A stretch of 28,926 nucleotides of DNA from assembly GCA_041987205.1 (NCBI GenBank), contig JBHIWX010000056.1, positions 1-28,926 of the forward strand. Direction: 5' to 3'. Origin of the DNA: BOKV01 sp041987205 (GTDB lineage Bacteria > Pseudomonadota > Alphaproteobacteria > Rhizobiales > Rhizobiaceae). The position numbers were made by a program, and so were the translations under genes. Under the pieces are notes generated by a model. The model did no database searches, was not told the DNA's origin, and saw nothing but the letters and a program-made list of their open reading frames with translations. Every line of letters starts with the position of its first letter. Positions within the stretch are counted from its first letter, which is position 1. Shown here in pieces: positions 1 through 8,345 of this stretch.

Positions 1-312
1 CTGCTGGGCGACATCCATACCGCCGATTCCATCGAGCGCATCCGTGTCCTGTTCGACGAGCTGGAAGCCAAGGAGAACTTCCTCCGGCTGCTGGAACTGA
101 CCGAGGACGGCGAGGGCGTGCGCATCTTTATCGGCTCGGAGAACAAGCTCTTCTCGCTGTCGGGCTCGTCCGTCGTCGTCGCGCCCTATCGCGACGGCAA
201 CCAGCGCGTCATCGGTGCGCTCGGCATCATCGGCCCGACCCGACTCAACTATGCGCGCATCGTGCCCATGGTCGATTTCACGGCCCAGGTCGTCTCCCGC
301 TTGCTGCGATAG
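1..312 (+). CDS. hrcA: Heat-inducible transcription repressor HrcA (C-terminal part)
   Basis: The frame is open from base 1 and ends at a TAG at 310-312, giving the last 103 residues; the N-terminal winged-helix DNA-binding part lies before the window. The end of the protein shows the family's conserved tail, GALGIIGPTRLNYARIVPMV, followed by a short helix (VVSRLL). HrcA is the repressor that binds CIRCE operators in front of chaperonin genes and is kept active by GroEL. Its position directly upstream of grpE on the same strand is the usual arrangement in Alphaproteobacteria. The identification rests on the C-terminal motif plus context. Confidence 0.95.
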   Translation: MLGDIHTADSIERIRVLFDELEAKENFLRLLELTEDGEGVRIFIGSENKLFSLSGSSVVVAPYRDGNQRVIGALGIIGPTRLNYARIVPMVDFTAQVVSRLLR

Positions 313-368
313 CGCCAGGACATTCCGGGATACATCCGAAGTCTGTCGCGCGATTGCCACGGCGGGGG

Positions 369-396
369 TTGATTTTTCACCACCGAACGCTGATAT
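369..396 (+). promoter_or_regulatory. Weak promoter candidate in the hrcA-grpE spacer
   Basis: The 119-bp spacer contains TTGATT (369-374) and TGATAT (391-396), separated by 16 bp. This is a poor sigma70-like match and could as well be a heat-shock sigma element. No CIRCE-type inverted repeat is present in the spacer. grpE may equally be read through from hrcA. Confidence 0.2.
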
Positions 397-431
397 CCGT
401 GCCAACTTCCAATCCCTGACCGACAGGATCG

Positions 432-1151
432 ATGATGGCGGACAAAACCGAACATCAGCAGCGGCAAGGTGCCGCGAAGAACCAGGCCAAATCGCCCACT
501 GCCGGCGACCCGGCCAATGACGACACGCCGCGCAACGCGGGCGGACCGACCGACGCGGGCGGCAAGCCGATCGATGACGAGCCTGAGGAAAGTTCGGGCT
601 TTGCCGATCCGCTGGAATTCCTGCGCGCCGAGCTGGAGCGCGTCGAGGCCGAAAAGACCGAGGCGCAGGACAAGCTCATGCGTTTGGCAGCCGAGATGGA
701 AAACTTGCGCAAGCGCACCGCCAAGGACGTCTCCGACGCGCGTGAATTCTCAATCGCCGGATTTGCCCGCGAGATGCTGGCCGTCTCCGACAATCTGCGC
801 CGTGCGCTGGAGGCCGTGCCGGAAGGCACGCGCGAAAGCGCCGACGAGGGCTTCAAGTCGCTGGTCGAGGGTGTCGAGCTGACCGAGCGTTCCATGCTGC
901 AGGGCCTTGAGAAACACGGCGTGAAGCGCATCTCGCCGACAGGCGAGCGCTTCGACCCGAATTTCCATCAGGCCATGTTCGAGGTCCAGGACCCCGAAGT
1001 GCCGTCGAACACGGTCTCGCAGGTCGTGCAGGACGGCTATGTCATCGGCGAGCGCGTGTTGCGCCCCGCACTGGTCGGCGTCTCCAAGGGCGGCCCCAAG
1101 GCCGCGCCGAAGGCCGATGAGGAGACCGTTGCCGACGAAGGCGGCGAATAA
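432..1151 (+). CDS. grpE: Nucleotide exchange factor GrpE
   Basis: The 239-residue protein is the nucleotide exchange factor of the DnaK (Hsp70) chaperone. Residues 1-55 are a low-complexity acidic/polar tail. Residues about 60-115 form the long charged helix typical of the GrpE dimer coiled coil (EFLRAELERVEAEKTEAQ, MENLRKRTAKD). The C-terminal beta domain carries the family signature FDPNFHQAMFEV (174-185) and VVQDGYVIGERVLRPALVGV (198-217). Two adjacent ATG codons (432 and 435) are possible starts. The gene follows hrcA after 119 bp, the normal hrcA-grpE pairing. After residue 220 there is a short charged tail of no obvious function. Confidence 0.97.
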   Translation: MMADKTEHQQRQGAAKNQAKSPTAGDPANDDTPRNAGGPTDAGGKPIDDEPEESSGFADPLEFLRAELERVEAEKTEAQDKLMRLAAEMENLRKRTAKDVSDAREFSIAGFAREMLAVSDNLRRALEAVPEGTRESADEGFKSLVEGVELTERSMLQGLEKHGVKRISPTGERFDPNFHQAMFEVQDPEVPSNTVSQVVQDGYVIGERVLRPALVGVSKGGPKAAPKADEETVADEGGE

Positions 1152-1172
1152 TCCGGCAGTGGATCATGCGGC

Positions 1173-1198
1173 TTCACGCTGTGTTGCCGCCGCGTGAA
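1173..1198 (+). terminator. Stem-loop after grpE (weak terminator candidate)
   Basis: TTCACGC (1173-1179) and GCGTGAA (1192-1198) form a perfect 7-bp inverted repeat with a 12-base loop, 21 bases after the grpE stop codon. No T-run follows, so it is not a typical intrinsic terminator. It may only mark the 3' end of the hrcA-grpE transcript. Confidence 0.3.
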
Positions 1199-1238
1199 AG
1201 ATGCTAGACCCGGCGCACGCTGGAGACCGGGTACGGCC

Positions 1239-1871
1239 ATGACATTCTTTCAGTTTCTCGACCTTGCCGGCGTCGCCGTCTTCGCGGCGACCGGCGCGCT
1301 GGCCGCTTCGCGCAAGCAGCTCGACATCATCGGCTTCATCTTTCTGGCCGGCCTTGCCGGGATAGGCGGCGGTACCGTCCGCGACCTGGTACTCGGTATC
1401 ACGCCCGTCTTCTGGGTGGCGAGCAGCACCTATATCGGTGTGTGCGCGGTGACCGCGCTCGTCGTCTACGTGACAGCCCCCTATATCGAATACCGCTACC
1501 GACTGCTGCTCTGGCTCGATGCGATCGGCCTCGCGGCCTATTGCGTGATGGGTGCCGAGCGCGGACTGGAAGCCGGTGCCGCCCCGCTCGTTGCCATTGT
1601 CTGCGGCATGCTCTCGGCCTCCTTCGGCGGCGTGCTGCGCGACGTGATCAGCGGCGAACCCTCGGTATTGCTGCGCCGGGAGATTTACATCACCGCCGCG
1701 CTGGTCGGCGCGGCCCTGTTCGTGGCGCTTGAACGTACAGGCGTCGATCCGGTGCTGGCCGCCGGAACCGCGGCACTCGGTGCCTTTATCGTCCGCGGCG
1801 GCGCGCTCGCCTTCGGCTGGACCATGCCCGGCTATCGCGGTCGTCCCGGCCGTTCCGCCGACGAGGTGTGA
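1239..1871 (+). CDS. TRIC/UPF0126-family inner-membrane protein (YadS-like)
   Basis: The 210-residue hydrophobic protein is built from two similar halves of three membrane helices each. The half-repeats contain the glycine-rich motifs GIGGGTVRD and SFGGVLRDVISGEPSVLLR, which identify the UPF0126/TRIC family. Some prokaryotic members are structurally homologous to trimeric intracellular cation channels. The frame is open further upstream (from 1194), but that extension is polar and unlike the family, so the ATG at 1239 in front of MTFFQFLDLAG is preferred. It stands alone between grpE and glnD. The physiological substrate (K+ or another cation, or glycine as proposed for some members) cannot be read from the sequence. 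Confidence 0.88.
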   Translation: MTFFQFLDLAGVAVFAATGALAASRKQLDIIGFIFLAGLAGIGGGTVRDLVLGITPVFWVASSTYIGVCAVTALVVYVTAPYIEYRYRLLLWLDAIGLAAYCVMGAERGLEAGAAPLVAIVCGMLSASFGGVLRDVISGEPSVLLRREIYITAALVGAALFVALERTGVDPVLAAGTAALGAFIVRGGALAFGWTMPGYRGRPGRSADEV

Positions 1872-1999
1872 ATGATCGGGAATGGCAGACAGACGCCGGA
1901 CGCCAGGCGGTCGGGGCCTTGCAATTTCATGGCAGGCGAGAGTAGACCCACGCAGCCTGGTGCACCCGCGGGAAGTGCGCTGGTTGATCGGACATTTGC

Positions 2000-4801
2000 A
2001 TGACGGCGCATGACACCAGCCTTCGCGAGCAGTTGATCGACGCTTCGGCGCTTCGTGAACGCCTGACGGAATTGACGTCCGCCAGCCATGACGGCTCGTC
2101 GCCCGACGTCAGGGCCAGTGTTCTCAAACTGCTGAAGACGGCCAGCGAAGACGGCAGGCAGCGCGCCCGCGAACTGCTCGACGAGGATGGCAACGGCACG
2201 CGCTGCGCCCGGCGCATCTCGCACCTTCAGGACGAGATCATCCGCATCATCTACGATTTCGCCGTCACCCACGTCTATCGCGTGAAGAACCCGACCCGGG
2301 GCGAACGCATGGCGATCGTCGCCGTCGGCGGCTACGGGCGCGGCACGCTGGCGCCCGGCTCCGACATCGATCTGCTGTTCGTGCTGCCCTACAAGCAGAC
2401 CGCCTGGGGCGAGGCCGTCGTCGAATACATCCTCTACATGCTCTGGGACATGGGCTTCAAGGTCGGCCACGCCACGCGCAACATCGACGAATCGATCCGC
2501 CAGGCCAAGGCCGACATGACGATCCGCACCTCGATCCTCGAGGCGCGTTTCATCTGGGGCGCCGAGGAGCTGCACGACGAACTCGTCCAGCGCTTCCGCG
2601 ACGAGGTTGTGGCCGGCACCGCGACCGAATTCATCGCGGCCAAGCTGGACGAGCGCAATCGCCGTCACCGCCGTTCCGGCGAGTCGCGCTATCTGGTCGA
2701 GCCCAACGTCAAGGACGGCAAGGGTGGCTTGCGCGACCTGCACACGCTGTTCTGGATCGGCAAGTATGTCTACCAGGTCGACCAGGCAGCCGAACTGGTC
2801 GAGGCCGGCCTGTTCAGCCGGTCCGAGTTCCGGCGCTTCCGGCGGGCCGAGGACTTCCTGTGGACGGTGCGCTGCCACATGCATTTCCTGACCGGCAAGG
2901 CCGAGGAACGCCTGTCCTTCGAGATCCAGCGCGAGCTCGCCCGCAAGCTGCGCTATATCGGCCATGCCGGCCTGCTCGACGTCGAGCGCTTCATGAAGCA
3001 CTACTTCCTGATGGCCAAGGAGGTCGGCGATCTGACCATGATCGTCTGCGCCGGGCTGGAGGAGCAGGAGGCCAAGGCGGTGTCGGGCGTCGTCGGCGGC
3101 CTGATCCGCTCGATCCGCCACCGCAAGAAGAAGATCGCCGGCTCGCTCGACTTCATCGAGGAGCGCGGCCGCATCAACATCGCCGACGAGGACGTCTTCA
3201 AGCGCGATCCGGCGAACATGGTGCGATTGTTCAAGCTGGCCGATGACAACGATCTCGACTTCCACCCGGATGCGATGCATCTGCTGTCGAAATCGCTCAA
3301 GCTGATCGACCGGGAATTGCGCGCCAATGACGAGGCCAACCGGCTGTTCCTCGACATCCTGACCTCGCGCAAGCGCCCGGAGCAATTGCTCCGCAAGATG
3401 AACGAATCCGGTCTGCTCGGCCGCTTCATCCCCGCCTTCGGCAAGGTCGTGGCGATGATGCAGTTCAACATGTACCACCACTACACGGTGGACGAGCACC
3501 TGCTGCGCACGGTCGGCGTGCTCGCCGGCATCGAGAATGGCACGCTGGTCGAGGATCACCCGCTGTCGGCCGAGATCCTGCCCTTCATCAAGGACCGGCA
3601 GGCGCTTTATGTCGCGCTGCTGCTGCACGACATCGCCAAGGGCCGCAAGGAGGACCATTCGGTCGGCGGCGCCCGCATCGCGCGCCAGCTCTGCCCGCGT
3701 CTCGGCATGAACGAGCATCAGACCGAGCTCGTCGAATGGCTGGTCCGCGAGCACCTGACCATGTCCATGGTCGCCCAGTCGCGCGACCTCGCCGATTCCA
3801 AGACCATCAAGGATTTCGCAGCCACCGTTCAGACGCTCGAGCGCATGCGCTATCTGCTGGTTCTGACGGTCTGCGACATCCGAGCGGTCGGCCCTGGCGT
3901 GTGGAACGGCTGGAAGGGTCAGTTGCTGCGCACGCTCTATTACGAAACCGAACCCGTGCTGACCGGAGGATTCTCGAAGGCCGAGCGTCAGCCGCGTGTG
4001 CGTGCCGCCCGCGCCGCCCTGGCGGATTCGCTGGACGGCTGGAGCGAGGCCGAGCGCGAGCGTTTCGTTTCCCTGCCCTATGCCGAATATTTCCTGGCCA
4101 ACGATTTCGACACCCAGCGCACGCACATGGAGTTCCTGCGCACGGCCGACGCGCAGGGCAAGGCGCTCGCCACCAATGTGCGCTCCCGCAAGTTCGAGGG
4201 GATCACCGAGATTTCCGTGCTGGCCCCCGACCATCCGCGCCTGCTGTCGATCATTGCGGGCGCCTGCTCGGCGGCCGGTGCCAACATCGCCGACGCCAAG
4301 ATCCACACCACCTCGGACGGCCGCGCACTGGACACGATCTACATCGCCCGCGAATTCGACACCGAGGAGGACGAGTTCCGTCGTGCCCGGCGCATTTCGC
4401 AGACGATCGAGGATGTGCTGGCAGGCCGCGCCGATTTGCCCGAGATCATCGCCAGCCGCACCAAGGCGCCGCGCGCCGCCGGCGCCTTCTCCGTCACGCC
4501 TGCCGTCGTCATCGACAACGACCTTTCGGAGGACTTCACCGTCGTCGAGATCACCTGCCTCGACCGGCCGGGCCTCCTGTCGGACGTGACCCGGGTGCTC
4601 GCCGACCTCAACCTCAACATCGGCTCGGCCCATATCGCGACCTTCGGCGAAAAGGTCATCGACGCCTTCTATGTGGTCGATCTCGTCGGCCATAAAATTA
4701 CCGGCATGAACCGCCAGCAGAGGATCGTCGAGGAAGTGACACGCGCCATTTCCTATGCCGGCCCGGCCGCCGTCGAGGGGCCGAAGCGCAAATCGGGTTA
4801 G
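2000..4801 (+). CDS. glnD: Bifunctional PII uridylyltransferase/uridylyl-removing enzyme GlnD
   Basis: The 933-residue enzyme is the cytosolic nitrogen sensor. At low glutamine it uridylylates PII proteins (GlnB/GlnK), and at high glutamine it removes UMP. The nucleotidyltransferase domain has GGYGRGTLAPGSDIDLL starting at residue 110, with metal-binding D122 and D124. The HD hydrolase domain begins near MYHHYTVDEH (491-500) and contains the HD pair H543-D544 in LLLHDIAKGRKEDHS. Two ACT domains close the protein, starting near residue 736 (TEISVLAPDHPRLL) and residue 848 (VVEITCLDRPGLLSDV); these bind glutamine in this family. Its length fits rhizobial GlnD. murJ starts 6 bases after the stop, suggesting co-transcription. 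A 128-bp spacer precedes it with no convincing promoter. Confidence 0.98.
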   Translation: MTAHDTSLREQLIDASALRERLTELTSASHDGSSPDVRASVLKLLKTASEDGRQRARELLDEDGNGTRCARRISHLQDEIIRIIYDFAVTHVYRVKNPTRGERMAIVAVGGYGRGTLAPGSDIDLLFVLPYKQTAWGEAVVEYILYMLWDMGFKVGHATRNIDESIRQAKADMTIRTSILEARFIWGAEELHDELVQRFRDEVVAGTATEFIAAKLDERNRRHRRSGESRYLVEPNVKDGKGGLRDLHTLFWIGKYVYQVDQAAELVEAGLFSRSEFRRFRRAEDFLWTVRCHMHFLTGKAEERLSFEIQRELARKLRYIGHAGLLDVERFMKHYFLMAKEVGDLTMIVCAGLEEQEAKAVSGVVGGLIRSIRHRKKKIAGSLDFIEERGRINIADEDVFKRDPANMVRLFKLADDNDLDFHPDAMHLLSKSLKLIDRELRANDEANRLFLDILTSRKRPEQLLRKMNESGLLGRFIPAFGKVVAMMQFNMYHHYTVDEHLLRTVGVLAGIENGTLVEDHPLSAEILPFIKDRQALYVALLLHDIAKGRKEDHSVGGARIARQLCPRLGMNEHQTELVEWLVREHLTMSMVAQSRDLADSKTIKDFAATVQTLERMRYLLVLTVCDIRAVGPGVWNGWKGQLLRTLYYETEPVLTGGFSKAERQPRVRAARAALADSLDGWSEAERERFVSLPYAEYFLANDFDTQRTHMEFLRTADAQGKALATNVRSRKFEGITEISVLAPDHPRLLSIIAGACSAAGANIADAKIHTTSDGRALDTIYIAREFDTEEDEFRRARRISQTIEDVLAGRADLPEIIASRTKAPRAAGAFSVTPAVVIDNDLSEDFTVVEITCLDRPGLLSDVTRVLADLNLNIGSAHIATFGEKVIDAFYVVDLVGHKITGMNRQQRIVEEVTRAISYAGPAAVEGPKRKSG

Positions 4802-4807
4802 CTCGCC

Positions 4808-6385
4808 ATGAGTTTGGTCTCGAAATTCTCCGCCGTTGGCGGGGCGACGCTGGCAAGCCGGGTGCTGGGCTTCGTGCGCGAGTCGATGATCGCCGCCATG
4901 CTCGGCAACGGGCCGATCGCCGACGCCTTCTATGCGGCATTCCGCTTCCCGAACCTGTTCCGACGCCTGTTTGCCGAGGGTGCGTTCAATTCCGCTTTCG
5001 TGCCGCTCTTCGCCAAGGAGCTGGAAGGTGGCGGACGCGAAGCGGCGCGCCGTTTCGCTGAGCAGGTTCTTTCGGTCCTGCTCTTCCTGCTGACGGCGCT
5101 GACCGCGCTCGCCATGATCTTCATGCCCTTTCTTGTCGACACGGTCATTGCATCGAGCTTCGACCCCGCTTCCGACAAGTTTGCGGCGACCGTGCTGTAC
5201 GGCCGCATCATGTTCCCCTATCTGGCGGCCATGTCGCTGGTCGCGATGCTGTCGGGTGTGCTCAACTCCTTCCGCCGCTATTTTCTGGCGGCACTCGCCC
5301 CCGTTCTGCTCAACGTCGTGCTGATCGGAGCGCTTACCCTTGGCATGGCCGCCCGGATACCGCCGGAAGATGTCGGCCTCTATTTGTCATGGTCCGTCGT
5401 CCTGTCCGGCTTGCTGCAGTTCGCCCTCCTGCTCTACGGCATGCGCCGCGAGGGGTTCGGCTTGTCCCTTAAGATGCCCTCGCTCACGCCTCCCGTGCGT
5501 CGCCTGCTCTGGCTGGCGCTCCCGGCGGCCGTGACCGGCGGCATCACCCAGATCAATCTGCTGGTCGGCCAGAACATCGCTTCGGCACAGGCCGGCGCGA
5601 TCTCCGTCATCAATTATGCCGACCGCATCAACCAGCTGCCGCTCGGCGTCATCGGCATAGCCATCGGCGTGGTGCTGCTGCCGGAACTGTCCCGCGCGCT
5701 CAAGGCCGGCGATCTCGCCGACGCCGCGCATCTGCAAAACCGCAGCCTGGAATTCGGCCTCGGCCTGACCCTGCCGGCGGCGGTCGGTTTCGCGCTCATC
5801 CCGGAGGCGCTGGTGGCGCTGGTCTTCGAGCGTGGCGCCTTCACGCGCGAGACGACGCTGGTCACCGCGCAGGTGCTGCAGGCCTTCGCCGTAGGCCTGC
5901 CGGCCTTCACGCTGATCTCGATTTTCCGGCCGGGCTTTTATGCCCGCGAGGACATGAAGACGCCGATGTGGTTTGCCGGCGCCAACGCCGCGACCAACAT
6001 TGTCGGCAGTCTCGTCCTGTTCCCCCTGATCGGTGTCGCCGGTATCGCCATCGCAACCTCGCTGGCCGGTTGGGTCAACGCGGTGCTGCTGGGCGTCGCG
6101 CTGTGGCGGCGCGACCTGTTCCGCCCCTCCGCCGTTACCCTTCGTCGCCTTGCCCTGATCGTCTTCGCAAATCTAGTCATGGCGGGCCTGCTGCTTGGGG
6201 CGCGCTATTCTTTCGGTGCCGCCATGCTGGATGCCGCATTTTTGGTGCGCGTGCTGACGGTGCTGGCGGTCGTCGCGGTGGCGGCGGTCGTCTATTTCGC
6301 CATCGTGATCGTCACCGGCGCGGTCGAGCGCGACCGCCTTCTGGCGCTCGTGCGCAGACGGGGCGGGGGAGGCGCCGCGCGGTGA
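4808..6385 (+). CDS. murJ: Lipid II flippase MurJ (MviN)
   Basis: The 525-residue polytopic inner-membrane protein of the MOP exporter superfamily flips undecaprenyl-linked lipid II to the periplasm for peptidoglycan synthesis. The strongly conserved N-terminal part, ASRVLGFVRESMIAAMLGNG and FRFPNLFRRLFAEGAFNSAFVPLF, is intact. R18, R24, D39 and R52 coincide with residues known to be essential in E. coli MurJ, and R273 (NYADRINQLP) lies where E. coli R270 is. About 14 hydrophobic segments can be counted along the chain. It follows glnD by 6 bases, with a weak ribosome binding site. The glnD-murJ-trpS order is typical of rhizobia. Confidence 0.97.
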   Translation: MSLVSKFSAVGGATLASRVLGFVRESMIAAMLGNGPIADAFYAAFRFPNLFRRLFAEGAFNSAFVPLFAKELEGGGREAARRFAEQVLSVLLFLLTALTALAMIFMPFLVDTVIASSFDPASDKFAATVLYGRIMFPYLAAMSLVAMLSGVLNSFRRYFLAALAPVLLNVVLIGALTLGMAARIPPEDVGLYLSWSVVLSGLLQFALLLYGMRREGFGLSLKMPSLTPPVRRLLWLALPAAVTGGITQINLLVGQNIASAQAGAISVINYADRINQLPLGVIGIAIGVVLLPELSRALKAGDLADAAHLQNRSLEFGLGLTLPAAVGFALIPEALVALVFERGAFTRETTLVTAQVLQAFAVGLPAFTLISIFRPGFYAREDMKTPMWFAGANAATNIVGSLVLFPLIGVAGIAIATSLAGWVNAVLLGVALWRRDLFRPSAVTLRRLALIVFANLVMAGLLLGARYSFGAAMLDAAFLVRVLTVLAVVAVAAVVYFAIVIVTGAVERDRLLALVRRRGGGGAAR

Positions 6386-6425
6386 GTGTGCGCATGCGCG
6401 CGGGCAATTCTTGTCGCCCGGGTGC

Positions 6426-6454
6426 TTGCGCTTGCGCCACGCCTCGGCCATAAC
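6426..6454 (+). promoter_or_regulatory. Weak promoter candidate upstream of trpS
   Basis: The 116-bp murJ-trpS spacer contains TTGCGC (6426-6431) and CATAAC (6449-6454) with a 17-bp gap. The spacing is ideal but the boxes are only moderate matches. Nothing else is recognisable in this spacer. Confidence 0.25.
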
Positions 6455-6501
6455 CCGCGCGAATTTTCCGACACGCTATCCAACGATCGGGCCTGACCTT
6501 C

Positions 6502-7551
6502 ATGAGCCAGCCAACCAACCGCGCATTTTCCGGCGTTCAGCCGACTGGAAACCTGCATCTGGGCAACTATCTGGGCGCCATCCGCAAATTCGTCGCGCTG
6601 CAGGAAAGCCATGACTGCATCTATTGCGTCGTCGACCTGCACGCCGTTACGCAGCCCTTCGCGGTCTGGGGTGGCCCTTCGCAACTCGCCGCCAATACGC
6701 GAGAGGTGACGGCGGCGTTTCTGGCGGCCGGCATCGACCCGGAAAAGCACATCGTCTTCAACCAGAGCCAGGTCGCCGAACATGCCGAGCTGGCATGGCT
6801 GTTCAACTGCGTCGCGCGCATGGGCTGGCTCAACCGCATGACCCAGTTCAAGGAAAAGGCGGGCAAGGATCGCGAGAACGCTTCCGTCGGCCTTTTCGCC
6901 TATCCGACGCTGATGGCCGCCGACATCCTGCTCTACCGCGCTACCCACGTGCCGGTCGGCGAGGACCAGAAGCAGCATCTGGAACTGACCCGCGACATCG
7001 CCCAGAAGTTCAACAACGACTTCGCCGACTCGATCGCCGCGCTGCAGCTCGACACGGAGTATTTCCCCCTGACCGAACCGGTCATCGAAGGGCCGGCGAC
7101 GCGCGTCATGAGCCTGCGCGACGGCACCAAGAAGATGTCGAAATCAGATGCGTCCGACCTGTCGCGCATCAATTTGACCGACTCCGCCGACGAGATCGCC
7201 AGGAAGATCCGCAAGGCCAAGACCGATCCCGAGCCGCTGCCGGACACGGTCGAGGGGCTCGCCGGGCGTCCGGAAGCGGAAAATCTGGTGGGCATCTACG
7301 CCGCGCTGGCCGACATGGAAAAGTCCGCCGTCATCGCGCAGTTCGCGGGCGAGCCCTTCTCGGTCTTCAAACCCGCGCTATCCGATCTGGCGGTGGAAAA
7401 GCTGGCGCCGATCAACGCCGAGATGCGCCGTCTGCTCGACAATCCGGCCCAGGTCGACCGTGTACTGGCCGATGGCGCGGAACGCGCCCGTGCCATCGCC
7501 CGGGAGAACATGCACGACATCCGCCGCATCTTCGGTTTTCTGGGCGGCTAG
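6502..7551 (+). CDS. trpS: Tryptophan--tRNA ligase
   Basis: The 349-residue class I aminoacyl-tRNA synthetase charges tRNA(Trp). The HIGH-type signature is HLGN at residues 19-22 (PTGNLHLGNYLGA) and the KMSKS loop is at 211-215 (KKMSKSDASD). The GEDQKQHLELTRDIA segment contains the conserved GEDQxxH element of bacterial TrpRS. Its length matches the bacterial family. The ATG at 6502 gives the expected N-terminus FSGVQPTGNLHLG after only seven residues. It lies alone between murJ (116 bp before) and a stress-protein gene (97 bp after). Confidence 0.98.
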   Translation: MSQPTNRAFSGVQPTGNLHLGNYLGAIRKFVALQESHDCIYCVVDLHAVTQPFAVWGGPSQLAANTREVTAAFLAAGIDPEKHIVFNQSQVAEHAELAWLFNCVARMGWLNRMTQFKEKAGKDRENASVGLFAYPTLMAADILLYRATHVPVGEDQKQHLELTRDIAQKFNNDFADSIAALQLDTEYFPLTEPVIEGPATRVMSLRDGTKKMSKSDASDLSRINLTDSADEIARKIRKAKTDPEPLPDTVEGLAGRPEAENLVGIYAALADMEKSAVIAQFAGEPFSVFKPALSDLAVEKLAPINAEMRRLLDNPAQVDRVLADGAERARAIARENMHDIRRIFGFLGG

Positions 7552-7648
7552 CTCGTTCACAGAAATACGCTGAAGTCCCGGCGTTGCACATCGCGGCGTT
7601 CAATTGTCAAGACTTGTTCTTGCAGCGTCCGAGAGGCTAAATGCGCCC

Positions 7649-8140
7649 ATGGTCAGCAAGCGGCAAAGTTTCCAGGAAGGCCACAAGCGCAAATTCCTGG
7701 CTGTTATCGACTCCACGCCTGAGTGCGGACGGGCCGTGCTTTATGCCGGCCGGCGCGCCGCCAAGACGGGCGGCGGCCTCGTGCTGGTCTTCGTCTGTCC
7801 GCCCGGCGATTTCCAGCACTGGATCGGGGTCGAGGAGATCATGCGGGCAGAGGCGCGCGAGGAAGCCGATGCCGCGCTCGACAAATTCGCCCAATATGCC
7901 CGCGAGAAGGCCAATATCGATCCCGAACTGGTCGTGCGCGAGGGCAACACGGTCGAGGAAGTGTGCAGCCTGATCGAGGAGGATCGCGACATCGCGGTAC
8001 TGGTGCTCGCCGCCGGCGAGGACAAGGAGGGCCCGGGCCCGCTGGTTTCCTCGATTGCCGGTCGCGGTGCGGCCTTTCCCGTTCCCGTCACCATCGTGCC
8101 GTCCGACATGTCGGACGAGGATATCGAGGCGGTGGCCTGA
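7649..8140 (+). CDS. Universal stress protein (UspA family)
   Basis: The 163-residue protein shows the UspA alpha/beta fold pattern: an N-terminal strand (RKFLAVID), the helix with ECGRAVLYAGRRAA, the strand GGLVLVFVCP, the IEEDRDIAVLVLAAGEDKEGPGPLVSSIAG segment, and the terminal strand FPVPVTIVP. This corresponds to the nucleotide-binding region of the family, although the classical GxxG-x9-GS motif is degenerate, so ATP binding is uncertain. The frame is open from 7604, but the ATG at 7649, behind a GAGAGG at 7631-7636, gives the usual N-terminus (MVSKRQSFQEGHKRKF). It is a cytosolic protein of unknown specific role. Its place between trpS and the NifU-type gene is common in rhizobia. Confidence 0.85.
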   Translation: MVSKRQSFQEGHKRKFLAVIDSTPECGRAVLYAGRRAAKTGGGLVLVFVCPPGDFQHWIGVEEIMRAEAREEADAALDKFAQYAREKANIDPELVVREGNTVEEVCSLIEEDRDIAVLVLAAGEDKEGPGPLVSSIAGRGAAFPVPVTIVPSDMSDEDIEAVA

Positions 8141-8171
8141 TATTCCCGGATGTTCGCCCCGGAGGCAGAGC

Positions 8172-8188
8172 GAGGGTCCGTTACCCTC
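8172..8188 (+). terminator. Stem-loop after the stress-protein gene
   Basis: GAGGGT (8172-8177) and ACCCTC (8183-8188) form a perfect 6-bp stem with a 5-base loop, 31 bases after the stop codon. There is no T-run, so termination is only suggested. Confidence 0.25.
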
Positions 8189-8243
8189 TCATCAACTCGC
8201 CAAGACTGCCGAAAGAACGCGTGGTGGAAACACGACGACAGCC

Positions 8244-8271
8244 TTGATGCGATTATTCGCGTGACTATGTT
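8244..8271 (+). promoter_or_regulatory. Promoter candidate for the NifU-type gene
   Basis: TTGATG (8244-8249) and TATGTT (8266-8271) are separated by 16 bp. The inferred start near 8278 falls inside the palindrome at 8276-8292, which is what would be expected for repression at the transcription start. The boxes are moderate matches. Confidence 0.35.
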
Positions 8272-8275
8272 ACAG

Positions 8276-8292
8276 TTTGGAATTATTCCAAA
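8276..8292 (+). promoter_or_regulatory. Irr-box-like palindrome upstream of the NifU-type gene
   Basis: TTTGGAATTATTCCAAA is a perfect inverted repeat (8 + 1 + 8). From memory, the rhizobial iron control element (Irr box) is TTTAGAA-N3-TTCTAAA; this site matches at every defined position except one symmetrical A-to-G/T-to-C change. It sits 54 bp before the start of an Fe-S cluster protein gene, a plausible target for the Fur-family, haem-responsive regulator Irr. The assignment is an inference from sequence similarity and target function. Confidence 0.5.
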
Positions 8293-8345
8293 TACGATTG
8301 GCTTTCCCCCGGCCTTGAACCGGGACAGATAGCGGAGACGACGAG

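Noticed and set aside
313..431. CIRCE operator (TTAGCACTC-N9-GAGTGCTAA) upstream of grpE
   Set aside because: No such inverted repeat is present in the spacer.
1832..4693. 953-codon open frame on the minus strand opposite glnD
   Set aside because: It is antisense to a complete, motif-verified GlnD. High-GC codon use on the sense strand removes stop codons from the complementary frame, and the translation is D/G/V/A-rich with no recognisable domain.
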